Source: Epiperipatus broadwayi (Eukaryota; Onychophora; Udeonychophora; Euonychophora; Peripatidae). Taken from it: a DNA stretch of 64,000 nt. This document shows, piece after piece, positions 13,501 to 26,046 of this stretch. Under the pieces are notes generated by a model. It was not told where the DNA came from. It did no database searches and saw nothing but the letters and a program-made list of their open reading frames with translations. Positions within the stretch are counted from its first letter, which is position 1; each line of letters starts with the position of its first letter. Location of the stretch: positions 4,108,501-4,172,500 of the forward strand of contig JAQFVV010000030.1 of assembly GCA_028023455.1 (NCBI GenBank). Direction: 5' to 3'. The position numbers were made by a program, and so were the translations under genes.

Positions 13501-15262
13501 ATTCCAAATCTAAGTAAATATAGCTATCACACATACCTTACGACACATTTTTTTTTAAGCTACTCGTGGGTAAAGGAAGGGCTAACATCTAAGAAGCTAG
13601 GGAGGGATTGGAACCTGATCTATAGATGGTTCTCATTTTAGAGATGGTGCTCTAATCTATAGTATGGCAAACATATATATATTTAATAATGAAAAGCATC
13701 TGTAGTTGCAAGAAATAGAACCTATCTGTACTTAGACATGTTTGATGGGAATGATGGTCAGGAAGTATGGCTGGATACTCTGTCTGACCATCATTAGTTA
13801 GGACATTAAGTTTTAAAAAATAATCTATTGTTATTCCTAATACCCATTAATCCCAGGGTTTAAATCCTCTTATAAAGAATTATATATGTTTAAAAATAGG
13901 AGTAACATTATAGGGCCATTTCAATATATGGTATTAATATGCTGGTTTTTGATTTTTCTATAATCCAAGTGATTCTCCATATCTACTTTCTGAATAGTAT
14001 TTAGATAAGACACAATACGTAATTTATTTTTATATGTTTGAGTGTCGGATGTTATTCATTTGTAAATTATGTATTTTGTGATCACCTTTGTTATTATACT
14101 TGAAAAGTATAGTGATGCAAATCATATATACGTATGGGGCTAGACTATAATCTAGCAGCTGTACACTCATGTATTTTACTTAAATTAAAACACAAATTTT
14201 ATTTGACAACTTAATAAGTTTATTATATATATTAGTAATAATAATTAGTAGTTGAACAGGCATCTGGCTAGTTGAAACAGCAATAAATAACATTAATCAG
14301 GAAACAGTTCATATATAAATGAATAAATAGATATATAGATGAATAAATAGATATATAGATGAATAAAAGTCATATCCATGAATTATTAAATGTTTTTATT
14401 TAGTAACTATTCACTTTCTTCACAATAAGCACCTTGCTGCTCACTCCTTTTTGAATCAGTCTAATTGGGTCGACTGCATCCCTTTTACTCTACTCTTTGA
14501 GTGTCACTAATCTGCTTTTTTATCTCTTCTCCTCATTAGAAGTTTTGCAATCAATTTTAATATTTTTGTTGATTTGTATTTTCTGCGTATAATTATTTCT
14601 AGAGTGACCCAATATTGCCTGTACTAACTAGCTGTGTACATACATATATATATATGTATTTATTAATAAGTACGTAACCAGTCAGTGCATAACATGTTGA
14701 TTATTAATAAAAGTTTTATTTTTTATATGTATCCTTTATTTTAATATATTAATTACTAAACTTTTAGCAATATTGATTATTTGGCATTCATTTAATGTAT
14801 GGTTTTTTTATTCTTATTTTTGTTGCTACTTTAAAAATTTTAATGAGATGATTTAATTTATTTATTTTTATGATTAAGGTAATCGGTAGTATTTTATAAA
14901 GTTTTGATGATTGTTAAAACAGATTCAATCTAAAAAAATTTTTCCTTCTTTGTCATCAAAGAAATGTGAAAGTAAAAACTGAACAAATTATATATTGGAT
15001 TTAGTAGAGTTATATCTAAAATCAAATTATATTGTATAATTTGAATATGAAGGGTTAGATTAATATTTAAGAAAATAAAAGGATCTTTTAAAAAAATACA
15101 AACACATTTCTGGAAATAGTAGTATCAAAACTACATCTAGTCACTAGTTTAATATTCCTACAATTCACTTTGCAAATACCATTTTTTTTTTGCCGTTACT
15201 CATTTGACAACAATGTCTTTTGATAAATACATTAATAATTAACACTAATTATTTATAATTAC
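10598..15262. other. AT-rich non-coding stretch with unassigned richer patches
   Basis: Mostly AT-rich DNA. A more balanced patch spans about 12030-12330, with a short open frame following at 12450-12701. A second patch spans about 12840-13060. Neither gives a recognisable protein; both may be old retrotransposon debris. A short hairpin (arms around TGATGGTCAG / CTGACCATCA) lies at about 13749-13797. A 22-bp unit rich in GATGAATAAATAGATATATA repeats two to three times at about 14317-14365. Confidence 0.5.
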
Positions 15263-15800
15263 TGTAAATTTTAAATAACTGAAAACAGGCTTATTATATA
15301 CCTGTGTGTCTATATATGTAATATAGGGTATATGAGCACAGGCTTTCAGATGACCCATCACTCTCCACTCTATCTAATATCACTGCCCATCCTTGCACAT
15401 GTATTAAATGGATTATGTCCTGTACATGTGGGGTTCAGATTGACTTTAGGTCAACATGGGTGTGACAAGAATCTCGGCCTCAGGGTGGCCTTTGAGCATT
15501 CCATCATCAGATTTTCAATTGGATGGATGGTTGAAGAGTTGGAGGGTGTAGTAGATTGGAGCCTGTCCATTAAAGTAGGAAGATTGTCTATCTTAATATA
15601 TATCTGAGCACTTATAGTATATATGTGTGGGAGATGATAATCTGGACCAACTGATGATTGCTGGTTTAGCATGAAATTGGTGATTATTTATCTTTTCAGC
15701 ATATATGTGCTTGAGTGTATCAGTGATATTAGATAGAGTGGAGAGTGGTGGGTCATCTGAAAGTCTGTGCTCATATACCCTATATTATGTAAATTTTAAA
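15263..15800 (+). mobile_element. Fold-back element with perfect 13-bp target duplication
   Basis: Terminal inverted arms of 66 nt (15320-15385 and 15721-15786) differ at about two positions. TGTAAATTTTAAA flanks the unit at 15263-15275 and 15788-15800, giving a 512-bp insertion. The interior is homologous, in opposite orientation, to the interior of the element at 20.25-20.63 kb. A deleted relative lies at 35.65 kb. A CTGATGA-stem-GAAA motif lies at 15651-15676. Open frames across the palindrome on both strands are incidental. Confidence 0.8.
15647..15680 (+). ncRNA. Weak hammerhead-like motif
   Basis: CTGATGA (15651-15657) is followed by a short stem (TGCT/AGCA with loop GGTTT) and GAAA (15673-15676). 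It is bracketed by CCAA and TTGG, which pair with each other and form a simple bulged hairpin. No NUH cleavage triplet in the right place is visible. It may be a decayed hammerhead or an unrelated conserved hairpin. Confidence 0.25.
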
Positions 15801-16090
15801 ATAAATTCAGAAGTAATTGTTACATCATTGAATTATTTTTTTTTAAGCAAATGTGATTAAACTTTGATTTTTATTGTCAATTCAAATTGTGTGATAACAC
15901 AATTTTATTTTCATAATGAATTGTATTTTATATTTTTATTTTATGACTAACCAAAGAAATAAGTGTATGGAATTTGTTGTAAATGACAATATATTTAATA
16001 TTGGGAGAAGGGGGGGTAACTTGTTAAAATATACAAAATCTGAATGCAACTCAGTGTAAACACATTTTCTATGTTGTTGGTTTTTTTTTT
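15801..16090. other. AT-rich non-coding stretch
   Basis: No coding or repeat signal was found apart from A/T runs and a short G run near 16009-16016. Confidence 0.55.
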
Positions 16091-16188
16091 CTCATGTGTC
16101 ATAACATCAGCCGGGAAGCGAACCCGCTAACCCGGGACAACTGCTTGTAAAGCAGCCGTCGCTGACCTTTCAACCACCAATGCTTGAC
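16091..16188 (-). mobile_element. tRNA-derived SINE, minus strand
   Basis: The reverse complement starts GTCAAGCATTGGTGGTTGAAAGG. It has the same valine-type anticodon hairpin (loop TTTACAA) and B-box region (GGGTTCGCTTCCC) as the copy at 9.06 kb, and it ends GATGTTATGACACATGAG. A poly-T tract precedes it on the plus strand, consistent with an A tail. The target duplication is unclear; CACATTTT recurs near both sides. Confidence 0.8.
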
Positions 16189-19100
16189 CACATTTTGGAA
16201 GAAAAGATTATATTTAACAAAAATTCATATGCTTAGCACATACTTTCAACGATTACATCATAATCATAGAAATATTAATTTGCTGTGAGTGAAAACTATT
16301 ACAATAGGGTGTTATTTAAATACTGCATGCGAAAATGTAAATGTCATGCTTTGTATAATCCACTTCTTCAACAATGGAATACAGGTCTCTTTCTTATTAA
16401 TAGCATGCGCATTATTGGCTATGTTTCATGACTGTGTTTACATTAAGTTACAATTTGGGGAAAGAAAAGAAAAAAATACTTATTGAAAACCTGAATGTAT
16501 GTTTCTTGGAGAATATATTTTTTTATTCTGTGTTGATTCAAGATGTCTTTCAGTGATAGAGTAGCAAATTCAAGAATCAATTCTCATTTGAGGAAAGTGA
16601 AGAAAGAAATTGTTTGGTCAATTAATTGATGCTGTGCTTACCACCACTTTTATGCTCAAACTTTATATGATTTCCTGATTAATAGATAATACAAAATTCT
16701 ATTTTTTTTTAGTATGTTATTAGAACATTGCCTTTACAGCTAAAAGTAGGAAAATGAAATTGTGTAACATAAAAACTACTGTCAAATCTTTTAATGATTT
16801 GGATTTAATTGAACTTTTAGATTTTTTTTTTTTTTAATATTGAATTAAAAAGAGCATTTTATTATTACTATCATAATTAAGTGCAACGGAAGAGTTAATT
16901 CGTTTGTAAAAACAGTTGATCATTAAGCTTAAAGCTATATTAGTTTATTTGTGTCAGAAATGTTATCCTTGCTATCAAGGTTATTTGGGTAAAGCTTCAA
17001 TTTTCTGAGATAACAAAATTTGATAAGATATGCGTACAGTTAATGATATAAATATTTTACATTATTCAAATAGTCATTCTTATTAAAAGTAAATTTAGAT
17101 AAAAAGCACAACTTTTTATTAAATCTGTTGTGGTGATGATGATGATAATGAAAAAATAAATATTTTTTAATTTGAATATTACATATATCTAAACATATAA
17201 TGAATAAAAAAAAAATTAACTTTATATTTTCCAATTTCTTAGAAATATATTTATCTTTGGTATATTTTTTACATAACTATTTTCAAATATTTTTACCAAG
17301 TGAAATGTTTTGCTGAATATATATATATTGTTATTCTAAAGCTAAAAAAAAAATAGTAAGGATTAGCTTAAATAGAGATTTATATATCATTAAAGAATTT
17401 GCATTTTCAAACTAGTTTTTTTTTCTTTTTAATTATAAATTTATAATAATACAAATGGTTTAAACATTTATAATGATAATACTAATAAATTGTTAAATAT
17501 TAACATTATTAATAACATAATAATGACAGAAATTTTTTCAAGTTATGAAATATGTTTTCTAACAGTGTTACATTTACCATCATTTATTGGAAAGTGTTAG
17601 GTTACATCTGTCTTCATCCCGCTTTATATAATATCTAAATAAATGTCATCATCAGTTCAGGCAAATTTTGTCAAATCAACAATAAGAAATAATGAATGCT
17701 TGAAATTTTCACAAATAAAAAAAAAATAGATTGTTCCAATTTTAATAGATCACTATGTATGTAGGTAGAAACTGTATTGAATTTCAAACATGAAATAATT
17801 TTTATGATTGGAAAGTTGGTAGAAACTATATTGAATTTCAAATACTAAATAATTTTTATGATTGAAAAGTTGTACTATCTTTATCCAATAAAATTGGTTA
17901 TCATTAAATCGATTTTACTTGAGTTTCTTTTTCAGAATTAAAATATTCTCATCATTATCTGGTAGGTTTTGAATAGTAAGCATTGTTGGAAATATGTAAT
18001 AGCAATCTGAAGCAAATTGATAGCCACGCACTGTTTGTAATAATCTTGAAATAATATAAATGCAAACATAGATTATATAATGTGAACCACCATTATGATA
18101 AACTATTCCCTCAAACTTATGTCAAACAGTTGTTAAAAATCAATTTATTTTTCAATTATCAGTAATGATATGAACAACTCAGAACATAGATTTTGGCCTT
18201 GTCTCAGATAATTGTAATATCTTCTTTTAAAAATATTTCAATCTTTATTTGTTGACTTGTGTTTCATTTAATTGATTGGAAGAATGATTTTGGTTTCCTT
18301 CCACTTTGATGTAGAATCTACTGAATAATAAAAATATTAAAAATTAATGGGACACTTTTACATTTATGAAATGCATCTTAGGAATCATTAGGATGTTTTT
18401 TTGTCTTTAATGTCTACAATCGTGTTTGAAATATGAGTGACATTTATGAAATCTAACATGCCAATTTTTTTTTTTTAGATATCTTTGATTCTTTTAGGCT
18501 TCTTTTCTTTCCCTTACATTTCTCTTTGAATTTTATTATTATAACTTTCACTTAAATATTTTATTTTTTCTCACTCTCTTCTTATTTTATATAATTTCTA
18601 GTTTTATGCAGAATATCAGCTATATATCTATTAGTGAGGAAAGACATTCAAACTTCAGGTTGGGCCATCTGGCAGGCGCAACAGACTATTTACAAAGGCT
18701 TCAAGATTACTATTCAGATGTTTCACAATTAACTTACATCTTAATGGACTGATGTAGTTGATACACTGGTTTAAGTCTAGTGCTCCATTTTACTGCCATT
18801 TTATAATAAAGTGTTGTTATAATGGTATGATAGTTTCTTCCTAGTCTTCTTTAATTGTCAGCAATTTCTTAATCTTCATGAAATCTAATGATTCATTAAT
18901 AATAATAATGTTTATTAAAATAAATGCATTCATTGCATTTATTCATTTAGATACAGATCAAAATATATTTTCACAAATACAAATATTCTTCTACTAGGTC
19001 CTTGTTGCACTTTTATGTAGAAGAAATTTTTTTTTTAACATTTTAGATATTTACATGAAATTTTAAACATAATATAAAATATGCTAATAATAACAACAAC

Positions 19101-19189
19101 AATAAATTACATTTCGATAATATATTAATTATATAATATAAATATTGATGGTATAACATTAGATACTTATATTTTTTTCTATATATTGA
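16189..19189. other. AT-rich non-coding stretch
   Basis: Homopolymers and short A/T-rich repeats dominate. A richer patch near 18650-18800 is unassigned. A 54-bp tandem duplication is listed separately. No gene is supported. Confidence 0.55.
17764..17871. repeat. Two-copy tandem duplication, 54-bp unit
   Basis: The units 17764-17817 and 17818-17871 both start GGTAGAAACT and end AAAGTT, with a few substitutions between them. This looks like a local duplication without coding content. Confidence 0.8.
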
Positions 19190-20251
19190 TTCCCCCCCCC
19201 CCCGTTTAATATATTTTTTAATTTGTTTTTACATTTCCCAGTAATGTTGCAATCTTCTTAATTCAATAGGTAAATTATTAAATACTCTAGGAAGAAGAAT
19301 GATTTCTTATTCTAGTTCCATATTTATTACAATATTTTGAAACTATATATCTGTTTTCCTTAGACACATTTAAAAATTTTTTATATAAGGTTTCTTAAAA
19401 GTACTATCAGATTTTTTTTTCTCTATAATTATATCATCCAGAAGTTGATTTTATAATAAAATATTATTTTTGTATACACTTTTTTTTATTATTGATATAT
19501 ATATATATATTTTATTAGATCAAATATTATTTTTTGCAGTAATGCCAATCTATTAATATTAGAAAATGTACAAAATCATAAAGCATTATTCCATATCTCA
19601 ATAAAGATTTATGTTTAACAATAAGAATATTTACAGGAAAAATATCTTTGATTTTGTAGTATTGTTATAAATACCTAAATTTATTAATTAGTATATTTGT
19701 ATGATATTTCCAAGATATTTTTTCATCTATCATCATTCCAAGATATCTAATATATTTTACTTGTTCTACTTTTATACACTTATCATTACGTATTATATTA
19801 TTGTCATGTAAATACTTGTATGAATGCAGATATATTTAATTTGAGAAAAGCATATTAACATATATTTTGTTTTTCTTCATTTATATAAATTCCTCTCTCA
19901 AAGCACCAATTTCAATATCAATATTGTTATTTACACTCATAATAACAGTATCATCTGTATATTGATGTATTGATCCTTCAATATTAATATTTCCCCTAGA
20001 TCATTTATGAAAATCAGAAACAACAATGCATTAAGTATAGAACCTTGAGGAACCCCATATAAATGTTTCTGCTCATTGCTCAATATGTTTGATATTTTTC
20101 CTACAACTTATCTATCATTTAAATATTTTTAAAAAAACTGAGCAATTTTCCTTTAGATTCACAATTTTGTAAACTGTGAATCAATTGCTTATGACCAATA
20201 ATATCAAAAGCCTTATTAAAATCTAAAAAATGACATTTACATATTTTTTAT

Positions 20252-20625
20252 CATTTAATGCACTATAGAGGATTTGAACTCAAATTTTCAAGCACCCTTC
20301 AACTATTCACACTATCTCATACAACTGATACACATGACCACACACATGCAGAAAAGATTAATAATCATCAATATATGTATTTCATGCTAAACCAGCACTC
20401 ATCAGTTGGTCCAGATTATCATCTCTCACACATATATATAATCAATGCTCAGTTTATATTAAGATAGCAAATATTCATACTTTAATGGTCATGTGTATCA
20501 GTTGTATGAGATAGTGTGAATAGTTGAAGGGTGCTTGAAAATCTGAGTTCAAATCCTCTATACTTATAAGCTCCCAGGTTTGTGAAGAGTGCCTGGTTTT
20601 CAAATATTTACATTTAATGCACTAT
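20252..20625 (-). mobile_element. Fold-back element inserted in the LINE, 15-bp target duplication
   Basis: CATTTAATGCACTAT at 20252-20266 recurs at 20611-20625, and the LINE reading is interrupted exactly between them. Inverted arms at about 20273-20345 and 20505-20577 are nearly identical. The interior is homologous to the element at 15.3 kb in opposite orientation. Its minus strand has CTGATGA (20399-20405), a 5-bp stem (GTGCT/AGCAT with one G-T pair) and GAAA (20380-20383), a hammerhead-like arrangement. No clear cleavage triplet was found. Confidence 0.85.
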
Positions 20626-21580
20626 TAATTTTATCGGTAAAATTCTTTAATAATATAGTTGTGTTTTTTCCTTCTATGAATCCTTATTGGTTTTCATTCA
20701 AAAAATTATTTTTAATTTAAAATGTTTTAATTATTTTATAAATATATTTTTCTATTATTTTAGCAGTTGAAGGAAGAATAGATAGAATATAGCTCTATTA
20801 AAATTATTTTTAACACCAGATTTATAAACTGTTATTACTATAGATGTTTTTAATAACATAGGTAACTTACTACTTTCTATTATTTTATTATTCATATACA
20901 TTATAACATCTGATAGAATGTCAATATCATTTTTTATGTCTTATTTTGATTGTATCTATATCTGGGCTTATGCTAACTCTATATTCTTTTATTATTTCAT
21001 ATAAATCTTTTTTATTTAAATTTGGCATAAATATTGAATGAGGTTGATTATATGTTTTTGATATATTACTACCATGATCAGTTTGTTTTAGTTTGTTAAT
21101 TCTTTCTACAAATATATTATTAAAAATATTTGCTAGAAGAAAACTATTATTTGTATGAAAATATTTTTTTAAATCTTCATCATTTATAGAACTTGATTTT
21201 CTTAATAATATTTCTTTTATTCAAGTTTTTTTTATGTCACCTCTATTTTCATTAAATAATTTATTATAAAACAATCATTTCTCTGCTTTTCTCATAGAAT
21301 TAACCTTATTTCTTAATGTCTTATATTTAAGAAATAAATCATGATTTTTGTTTAGTTTTTTTTTTACATTCTTTCCATAAATTGTTTTTTTCGTGTATTA
21401 ATTTCAATATTTTTGTATTTATCCAATTAGTATGGAACTATTATTATTATTTTTAATCGCAGTGATTTCTTGTGAGTTATTATATACATCTTTAAAAATT
21501 TCTACAAACTTCTCATATATAGTATTAATACCATTAATTTTTTTGACTTCATTCCAGTCAGTTTCTTGTAAAAATTTCTA

Positions 21581-21810
21581 ACTAGTTTATTATTAATATT
21601 TACTAAGTCAATACACCTCAAGAGTGTGTGTTTGAAAAGGCGAAGGTAGGGATCTCTACAGGTCTTAACCATAAAGCGTAAGCTTGTGGTTAAGACCTGG
21701 GTCCCTATTTTCGCATTTTCAAGCACACACTCTTGAGGTTTATTGCCTTAGTAAATATTACTTATGTAATCACTGTGCATTAAATAAATTTATAATTACT
21801 AGTTTATTAT
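21581..21810. mobile_element. Small fold-back element inserted in the LINE, 13-bp target duplication
   Basis: ACTAGTTTATTAT occurs at 21581-21593 and 21798-21810. Between them, arms at about 21594-21668 and 21688-21762 form a strong hairpin whose tip pairs GGTCTTAACCA with TGGTTAAGACC. About 35 bp of tail follows the right arm. The open frames crossing the palindrome on both strands have no family resemblance. Confidence 0.8.
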
Positions 21811-22659
21811 ATATAATATCAATTTATTTTCTACTATTTCTGATATTCTATTATGTTGTATTTTGGTTGGAATAGATATAAATGTAAAATAAGGATCAGC
21901 AATCTTTTCTTTAATAACTGCAGTTAAAATATTTTTCATTAGATTTGTATAAATGTGATCAATACACGAAGAAACTATTATTCATTATAATTTCTTGTGT
22001 ATGTTTTAACATGACAAAGTACCCCATAATTAGCTAATGCATCCATATAATCTTCAAGTTTTAGAATTTTTACATAAATCAATGTTCATATCACTTATTA
22101 ATATTATTTCATTGTTAGTTAGTCTAAAACATTTTAACCATGATTTTAATTCATCATAAATATCATATTATCATTGCCTGGTGGTCTGTATATTGCTAGT
22201 AACATAATTTGGCTGCTATTAAATTCAAAAGTTATGTGAATTGCTTCAGAGCTGTTAAAATTGACTCCCAGTTTTTCAACAAAAATATTTTCTCTAATAA
22301 AAGTCACTATATCTCCACCATTACTTAATTTCTACGATATGCATTTTTTTTATAATTGATAATATTTTAAAGATTAACTTATTCATTTTTTATATTTGTT
22401 TCCATTAATATTAGAAAATCCATCAAATTAATGTAAGAATATACTGCTGCAATTAATTCATCCCAATTTTTTCTTATACTTCCAAGATTAACATGAAGTA
22501 TATTATAAATATTGTTTTCAGTACTAAATTACTTAATTTCTACTTCCCAATCTTCAAATGTATTAAAATTCTTTACAAAAATATCTTCACTGTCTTTCAG
22601 TATTACAACTTTATAGATTTTGTATTAGAATATATTCGAAACATGGAAAATAAAACTCT

Positions 22660-23460
22660 TAAAATATTAATATCATTTTCATTCTCCATTCATCTTTTTT
22701 TTTTTTTTGCAGAAATTTTTTTCGTTTTTAATCCATATATATTTATAATTTTTATGTTTTGCTACATTTTTAGTTTTCCATAATAATTTATTATTTATTT
22801 TTGTTAAAGCTTTATTAATATATATTCTTTTATCTTATAAACTTTTTTTTATTTAGCCATTCTTTAGCTTAATCAATGTCATTAAATTCAATTTTTAAGA
22901 TAGAATCTCTTTCCGTAAATTTATTTTTTACCCTATATATATTACATATATGTCCTTTATCAAAATCGTTCTTGTTTAATTTATTCTTAAGTAAATTAAA
23001 TATATCTAAAATATCTTCATTTTCTTTAGAGATTAAACTGTATTTCAATAGAGAAAGCTAATTTTAATTCTTCCTGCTTATTTTTATTGTCCTCAAGCTT
23101 TTGCAGTCTGTTTTTAATTTTATTATTTTCTTCAAACACTCTCATACCTTATTTAATTTCTGTATTTTTTTTTTTCATGAATTATACATTTTTTAATAAT
23201 TTCATCATATTTATCAGATAAAAATTCCATTGATTCTTTTAGTTGATCATAATGACACTTAATCATATTAACATTTGTTTCCATTCTTGTTGTTATTATT
23301 TTTTTAATTTCAGCCATTTCTTCTCCAAGGGAGTTATCAGTCTGACTTTCAATTTTGGAGCCCGTTTGTTTTTTGCATTCTTGACATTTCCAGGATTTTT
23401 TAATTGATATTGCTCATCCTCTTCTCCAAGAGATAAATGACAAGCATTGCAATTAGCCAT
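22660..23460 (-). pseudogene. LINE ORF1 (PHD-like zinc finger plus coiled coil), degraded
   Basis: The ATG at 23460 opens MANCNACHLSLGEED. After a frameshift, WKCQECKKQ follows; together these give the paired CxxC pattern of a PHD-like finger found at the N terminus of many Jockey/CR1 ORF1 proteins. A charged, helix-prone region follows (for example RLQKLEDNKNKQEELK near 23060-23110). Near 22700-22820 lies the conserved ORF1 C-terminal block, seen as YINKALTKINNKLLWKTK and then NYKYIWIKNEKNF. This protein normally binds RNA and chaperones the LINE transcript. Multiple stops and shifts make it a pseudogene. Confidence 0.75.
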
Positions 23461-23560
23461 ATTAAAAAAAAAAAACTCACTCCATTTTTTAATGTTAATA
23501 TTCAATGTATCCAAATCAACATCACAAAAATCATATTTACAATATTAGAGATATCTTTTT

Positions 23561-25553
23561 TTTAGTGAAAATAATTACAGTGTAGAAATTTTCTTCCTTA
23601 AATATTAACATATAGCCAAAAATGTCTCGTGTTATAAATGGAAACAAAGTCCATTTTGTAAGAGTAGAAAACAAAAAGCTATTAATATCTTGAAATCATT
23701 AATAAATATATCACAAAAACGATGTGAAGTAAAAAATCATACCTTCATTTTTTTATTAATTGTAAAACTGAAAGCAATATTATTTATTATCATTTCCCCC
23801 CCAAAAAAAAAGGAAATAATTTAAGAAGACGATCTTATCAGTACATGTAAATATTAACAGGATAAATCTAGGTATGCCATATATTGATCTGTTAAAAACT
23901 TGTACGGAGTTGTTAAGCTAATGCTTACTTCCAAACCATAGATTTTATCTGCCTTTTTTGAAACAGCATTAAATATCTTCTCGATGCAATGAAGATCAAA
24001 CTACAAACCCTTATTTTTTTAATAAACATTTAATTTACTGCACCTGGCCAGTTTTTTTCTTTTTTAAGGATTGATAACTTAATTATGACCTATTCAATTC
24101 ATTTAATTAACTTACAAATCTAACAAACATAACTTTGTAAGCAAGATAATTCTCTTACAAATCAAAAAATATGACATTTTTTTTTTACATTTTCATATAT
24201 ATAATCTTCATAAAGTTATTAAAATTGTATAAATCTAATGAAGTTGACAATTTAGCAACAATTAGAATGCTCTAGTTATAGTTTGTTCTTTAAAAATTTT
24301 AATTAATATTTGTTCGCTTCTAAGTATTATGTTACTTATTCCTTTTTGGTAAAGAAAATACTCATTTATGTTAGAGGATTACATGAGTTTACTGAACTGT
24401 CAACATTAGTGATAGAATATTTATATTTACACACTAGTTTGTCATTGATATAACAAAATGTTGGTGTTATTTACAAGTTAATTTAAAATTATACTTTGGA
24501 AGTCTATTTTGTGAATTATCTTAGCGATATATTACTTCTTATTTATTCCAATAATAGGTCTATGTGCTCATTAAAGTTATTACTAGAATTATATATGGTG
24601 TGATTAACTAAATAGGAATTTTATATCAATATTTATTACTAGAAAGATATACATGCAATTAAGCATATGCACAGTAGTTGATTCATATTAAACTATATCA
24701 TATTATATGCAAGTCCAAATATATAGATCTTTTTATATTTTTTATTGAATTAATCAACCACTAAAAGATTTTTTATATTTTGAGCAAAAATATAAATGGC
24801 ATATCAGTAGTTAAAAATTATGCTGATCTTCTGCCGTAGATGAAAGTCAGCTATATGCCATTTTATTATTAAAGCATAAAAAAGTGTAAATATATTTTCT
24901 TTGTGAATAACTAAATTTAAGTACAGCACACCAGTTAACTACTATTAATCTTTTTTTTTTTTTTAAAAAAAAAAAAGGTCTAAAAATATATTTATCAGCA
25001 TTAAAACATTGCTTAAAATGTGGGTAATAATAATAATACAATAAAAAAATAAATTTGAATTTATAGAATTTGTTCTAGAAGAATTCATAAATAAATCTTT
25101 CCTGACAGCCTTAAATACATGTTCAGCATCTGTTTTTAATATAACATAAAAAGTTGTTTGCCTGCGATTTTCTAATTATTCAATGGATTTTTATTTTATT
25201 TACAATAGAATGAAAAAGAATATTTATTGTTTATAATAATTTTTTTCTCTGCCAACTACCTAAAATATTTGACTTCCAAACAGATTGTGATATTCTGCGA
25301 TGATGGGGAAAAAATTCTGTAGCAGTTATTTTTATGCTTAAATGCATGTAATAAATTCTTTCTATAGCTGCTTAAAATATTTTGACTTCCAAAATCAGTG
25401 ATGTTCTGCATTATATTAAGAATGCTTGATCAAAAAAAGTCGGAAGTAATTATATTTGCTGATAAATATGTATGTCTTACAGTTTATTTTTGTGTAGAAT
25501 AAATTGGCATTCATTAATGGTGTAATATCTATTATTATTTTAATTATTAACAA
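23561..25553. other. AT-rich non-coding stretch
   Basis: The first few hundred bases may include the 5' untranslated region of the minus-strand LINE. The rest is AT-rich with homopolymers. A partial direct repeat of about 45 bp (core TTGACTTCCAAA) occurs at about 25256-25302 and 25370-25411. No gene is supported. Confidence 0.5.
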
Positions 25554-26046
25554 CAAATAACAGTACTTTGGAATTAGCGCTGCTGTGACGTAATTGTACG
25601 GCCATATATTTTCTTTCTTGTGAAATATCACTTTAGGCTTTGCAAACGTTATATTTAAAAACATGAGTTTGTGAATTCAAGTTAATTTTAAAAAATTATT
25701 ATGAATACGATATTAAATAAAAGATTTGAATTAAATAAACTGAACATTGAAATTTGCTTTTGTTTATTAATTTTTTTATCCAAAAAAATCTTTTATTTAT
25801 ATCATATTCATAATAATTTTATAAAATTAACTTGAATTCATATTTTTTAAATACAAAGTTCGTTCGTAATCATAATATTTTTTTTAAATTTAATAGAATT
25901 CAAAAACTTATTTTTTAAATATAAAGTTTGCTAATCTTTAAAAAAAAATAACAAACCTAAAGTATTAGAATATGTCGCAAAGTTAGAACAATTATGGCTG
26001 GATGATTATGTCACAGCAGTGCTAACCCCAACGTACCCAAATAACT
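25554..26046. mobile_element. Palindromic MITE/fold-back element, probable 8-bp duplication
   Basis: Terminal inverted repeats around TTAGCGCTGCTGTGAC (left, from about 25562) and GTCACAGCAGTGCTAA (right) continue as a nearly full-length palindrome. Its centre lies near 25755. CAAATAAC occurs on both sides (about 25554-25561 and 26039-26046). The short duplication suggests a DNA transposon rather than the long-duplication fold-back class. The superfamily is uncertain. Confidence 0.6.

Larger units (their letters stand above)
19230..22520 (-). pseudogene. LINE ORF2 (endonuclease/reverse transcriptase), degraded
   Basis: The endonuclease begins near 22500 with NLGSIRKNWDELIAAV and FLILMETNI (catalytic Glu). 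It continues with ISDMNIDL near 22070-22115 and SSCIDHIYTN near 21935-21970. The connecting region has LRNKVNSMRKAEK-type sequence near 21290-21330. Reverse transcriptase motifs include DFNKAFDIIGHKQL near 20200-20235, YGVPQGSILNALLFLIF near 20000-20060 and the catalytic YTDDT near 19945-19960. The C-terminal part shows YLGMMIDEKISWKYH near 19710-19755 and NLPIELRRLQHYWEM near 19233-19280. Frames change often and stops are frequent, so no protein can be made. Two fold-back insertions split it. Confidence 0.85.
19190..23560 (-). mobile_element. Decayed Jockey-superfamily (Jockey/CR1-like) LINE, nearly full length
   Basis: Reading the minus strand from 23460 downward gives, in order, an ORF1 zinc-finger/coiled-coil protein, an apurinic-type endonuclease, a reverse transcriptase and a C-terminal domain. 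All have many frameshifts and stops. Two fold-back elements are inserted into it (20252-20625 and 21581-21810), each with its own target duplication. The element is dead. The C-rich run at about 19191-19203 lies close to the 3' end, which I could not place exactly. The 5' end lies at or beyond 23560. Confidence 0.85.

Noticed and set aside
15332-15672. Overlapping open frames on both strands
   Set aside because: They lie in the arm and interior of a fold-back element with a clear target duplication, and show no protein family resemblance.
17040-17234. A His-rich run in a minus-strand frame
   Set aside because: It arises from a short GATGATGAT triplet repeat and is not part of a recognisable protein.
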